A stretch of DNA of 6,367 nucleotides from a candidate division WWE3 bacterium RIFOXYD1_FULL_39_9 (GTDB taxonomy: Bacteria; Patescibacteriota; WWE3; UBA101185; UBA10185), in the NCBI GenBank assembly GCA_001773295.1, contig MEWG01000010.1, positions 1 to 6,367 of the forward strand, read 5' to 3'. Of the stretch, positions 4,784 to 6,367 are shown piece after piece. The notes below the pieces were generated by a model. It saw only the letters and a list, made by a program, of their open reading frames with translations. It was not told the origin of the DNA and did not search any database. The first letter of the stretch is position 1, and each line of letters opens with the position of its first letter. Made by a program: the position numbers and the translations under genes.

Positions 4784-4852
4784 ACCATTATAATGAGGAT
4801 TTGCAATAAGTGTTTGATATTATCAACTATTTCCTCTATAACTTGAAAGTAT

Positions 4853-6127
4853 ATGCTAGATATTAAATATATAAAAGAAAATAAAGAAATAGTCAAGAAA
4901 GCCCTAAATGACAAGCAATTGCAAGGAACAGTAGATATTGACCTATTAGTAGCCACCTACGACGAATACACCGAGCTGTTAAAAAAGGTAGAAATACATA
5001 GAAATCTCAGAAACAGCATATCCAAAGACATTTCAAGAGTTTCCCCTGAAGAGAAACAAAAATTGCTCGAAGAAGCTAAGCACGTAAAAGATGAACTTCA
5101 AGAAATGGAAGAGAAGTTAAAAGTTCTCAAAGCTAAAATTGATGAGCTAATGTTATGGGTCCCGAATGTCCCGGCTAAGGATGTTCCGTTTGGAGAAAAT
5201 GAGGAAGGAAATACGATTATCAAACAGGAGGGCGTAGTGCCAGAGTTTAGTTTTGAGCCTAAGGACCATCTGGAGCTCGGAGAGGCGCTTGGAATTATTG
5301 ATACAAAAAGGGGTGCGAAACTTGGCGGATTTAGATCCTATTTCTTAGTAGGCAAGGGTATGTTATTGGAACAGGCAATACTTAGATATGCGCTCGATCA
5401 TATGGTTGCACAGGGTTTTACGCCCATGAATGTTCCAGTCATGCTAGATAAGAAATACTTTGTGGGTACAGGCTATTTCCCATGGGGAAGTGAGGATCAC
5501 TACGTTACTCAGGATGATCTGGCTTTAGTTGGTACGGCAGAGGTTTCACTCACTTCTTACTACGCTGACGAGGTTTTAGACGAATCTCAACTACCTGTGA
5601 TGTTGGCCGGTCAGAGCCCTTGTTTTAGAAGAGAAGTCGGTGGTTACGGCAAGGATACTAAAGGTGTTTTTAGGGTTCACTACTTTACAAAAGTAGAACA
5701 AGTTGTTCTTTTACCCGAGGGAGAGGAGCTTTCTGTTGAATGGCACGACAAGATGCTTGGTTTTGCTGAGGACATACTTAAAGGACTTAACCTATCATAT
5801 AGAGTTTTATTAATGTGCACCGGTGATATGGGCGCCGGTCAGAGAAAGAAATACGACATAGAGACATGGTTCCCGTCACAGAAAATCTATAGAGAGACTC
5901 ATTCCGACTCTTATTTCCTGGATTTCCAAGCACGAAGGCTCAATATACGTTACAAAGACAGGGAAGGTAAGATAAAATTTGTAAATACTATTAACAATAC
6001 AGTTGCAGCTACCCCAAGACTTTTAGCGGCAGTAATCGAGAACTATCAGCAAAAAGACGGCAGTATTCTGGTTCCCGAGGTCCTTCGAAAATACACCGGA
6101 TTTGAGAAAATAGAGCCAAATAAATAA
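4853..6127 (+). CDS. serS: Seryl-tRNA synthetase
   Basis: This cytoplasmic class II aminoacyl-tRNA synthetase charges tRNA-Ser with serine using ATP; it can also charge tRNA-Sec, but nothing here bears on selenocysteine. The 424-residue length is normal. The start M-L-D-I-K-Y-I-K-E-N is typical, supporting the ATG at 4853. Residues about 30-100 form the long charged coiled-coil arm that recognises the tRNA variable arm. The catalytic domain shows the T-A-E serine-binding loop (228-230), motif 2 with F-R-R-E (258-261), T-G-D-M-G (323-327), D-F-Q-A-R-R (357-362) and motif 3 with R389 before E-N-Y-Q. The serine-pocket stretch reads R-E-T-H-S-D-S-Y-F-L-D, keeping both serines but with Asp where Cys is common. 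It diverges from the infA operon and lies 22 bases before a SpeE-like gene, with which it may be co-transcribed. Confidence 0.98.
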   Translation: MLDIKYIKENKEIVKKALNDKQLQGTVDIDLLVATYDEYTELLKKVEIHRNLRNSISKDISRVSPEEKQKLLEEAKHVKDELQEMEEKLKVLKAKIDELMLWVPNVPAKDVPFGENEEGNTIIKQEGVVPEFSFEPKDHLELGEALGIIDTKRGAKLGGFRSYFLVGKGMLLEQAILRYALDHMVAQGFTPMNVPVMLDKKYFVGTGYFPWGSEDHYVTQDDLALVGTAEVSLTSYYADEVLDESQLPVMLAGQSPCFRREVGGYGKDTKGVFRVHYFTKVEQVVLLPEGEELSVEWHDKMLGFAEDILKGLNLSYRVLLMCTGDMGAGQRKKYDIETWFPSQKIYRETHSDSYFLDFQARRLNIRYKDREGKIKFVNTINNTVAATPRLLAAVIENYQQKDGSILVPEVLRKYTGFEKIEPNK

Positions 6128-6135
6128 AAATGTCA

Positions 6136-6141
6136 TATAAT
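6136..6141 (+). promoter_or_regulatory. Tentative -10 box before the SpeE-like gene
   Basis: A perfect TATAAT lies in the 22-base gap after serS, eight bases before the ATG at 6150. No -35 box stands at 16-18 bases upstream; the nearest good match, TTGAGA at 6102-6107, is 28 bases away. If used, the transcript would be essentially leaderless. Chance occurrence is quite possible. Confidence 0.25.
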
Positions 6142-6149
6142 CGGGGTTG

Positions 6150-6367
6150 ATGAACATATTTTCTGGTTTGCAAGGACCACAAACTATTTTTGAAACAGAT
6201 TCCAAGTACAACGGACATGTCAAAGTCCTGGAATTTAGCAACGGTACGCGCAAAATTCGCGTAGATAACATTGATCAATCAATCAGCCATTTCTCGCCGG
6301 CATGCTCGCGTCTCTATTGGGGTAAGGTAATAGAGATACTCAAAGAAACCCAGCCGGAATTAAAAGA
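6150..6367 (+). CDS. Spermidine-synthase-like protein, N-terminal part (cut by window edge)
   Basis: From the ATG at 6150 the frame stays open for 72 codons to the window edge. The translation begins M-N-I-F-S-G-L-Q-G-P-Q-T-I-F-E-T-D-S-K-Y-N-G-H and continues V-K-V-L-E-F, then R-K-I-R-V-D-N-I-D-Q-S-I-S, then C-S-R-L-Y-W-G-K-V-I-E-I-L-K-E. The pattern of E-x-x-S-x-Y-x-x-x-x-V, a beta-hairpin with V-D-x-x-x-Q-S, and a following helix resembles the N-terminal region of SpeE-type aminopropyltransferase homologues. The expected SAM-type G-G-G-x-G motif would come shortly after the edge and cannot be checked. Substrate and true activity are unknown; many such homologues are not proven polyamine enzymes. 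GGGG six bases before the ATG could act as a weak Shine-Dalgarno. It follows serS by 22 bases with no terminator. Confidence 0.6.
   Translation, partial: MNIFSGLQGPQTIFETDSKYNGHVKVLEFSNGTRKIRVDNIDQSISHFSPACSRLYWGKVIEILKETQPELK

Larger units (their letters stand above)
4579..4852. other. Divergent infA/serS promoter region
   Basis: These 274 bases lie between the start codons of infA (minus) and serS (plus). They contain the two outward promoters, with about 90 bases between their -35 boxes. That middle part (4664-4754) holds an imperfect hairpin with arms TTTGGG (4706-4711) and CCCAAA (4737-4742), and CGGC/GCCG arms inside around a six-T loop. I see no convincing gene, tRNA or terminator here. 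Both start codons lack strong ribosome binding sites. Confidence 0.7.

Noticed and set aside
6009..6278. Two overlapping minus-strand open frames opposite the end of serS and the start of the SpeE-like gene
   Set aside because: Both cross a well-supported gene boundary on the other strand and show no family signature.

Overview
The window is bacterial and AT-rich. It is dominated by a conserved nine-gene translation/transcription operon on the minus strand: infA, rpmJ, rpsM, rpsK, rpsD, rpoA, rplQ, rplM, rpsI, running from about 4630 down to 491. The order is the classical alpha (rpoA) operon joined directly to rplM-rpsI. Genes are packed with gaps of 1-47 bases, and rplQ and rplM overlap. 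Most genes lack a strong Shine-Dalgarno sequence. TGA is used as a stop, so the standard bacterial code (11) applies and UGA-recoding lineages are unlikely. Small gene lengths, tight packing, weak ribosome binding sites and a short SpeE-like gene beside serS would fit a reduced-genome candidate phylum (Patescibacteria/CPR). That placement is inference only; nothing in the window proves it.

Layout. Bases 1-140 (minus) hold the start of a RadC-type gene that runs off the left edge. Diverging from it is a small XRE-family regulator (206-490, plus). Their 65-base intergenic gap contains a perfect 18-bp palindrome over the predicted radC -10 box. The regulator's stop codon abuts the stop codon of rpsI (490/491), so the regulator and the ribosomal operon converge with no spacer. 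The operon fills 491-4578. Bases 4579-4852 are a divergent promoter region: a near-consensus sigma70-type promoter drives infA leftward and another drives serS rightward, with a hairpin-forming segment between them. serS (4853-6127) encodes a complete seryl-tRNA synthetase. It is followed after 22 bases by the start of a spermidine-synthase-like gene that runs off the right edge.

How the genes work together. infA, the six ribosomal protein genes beyond rpmJ, rpmJ itself and serS all serve translation; rpoA supplies the RNA polymerase alpha subunit. The divergent region at 4579-4852 therefore controls ribosome, polymerase and aminoacyl-tRNA supply from one place. The most notable unexplained structures are a pair of back-to-back hairpins filling most of the rpsM-rpsK gap, the radC/regulator palindrome, and -10-like boxes placed only 8-9 bases before three start codons, which suggests leaderless mRNAs. 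I did not find a clearly new biological system; most of the window is core housekeeping sequence.
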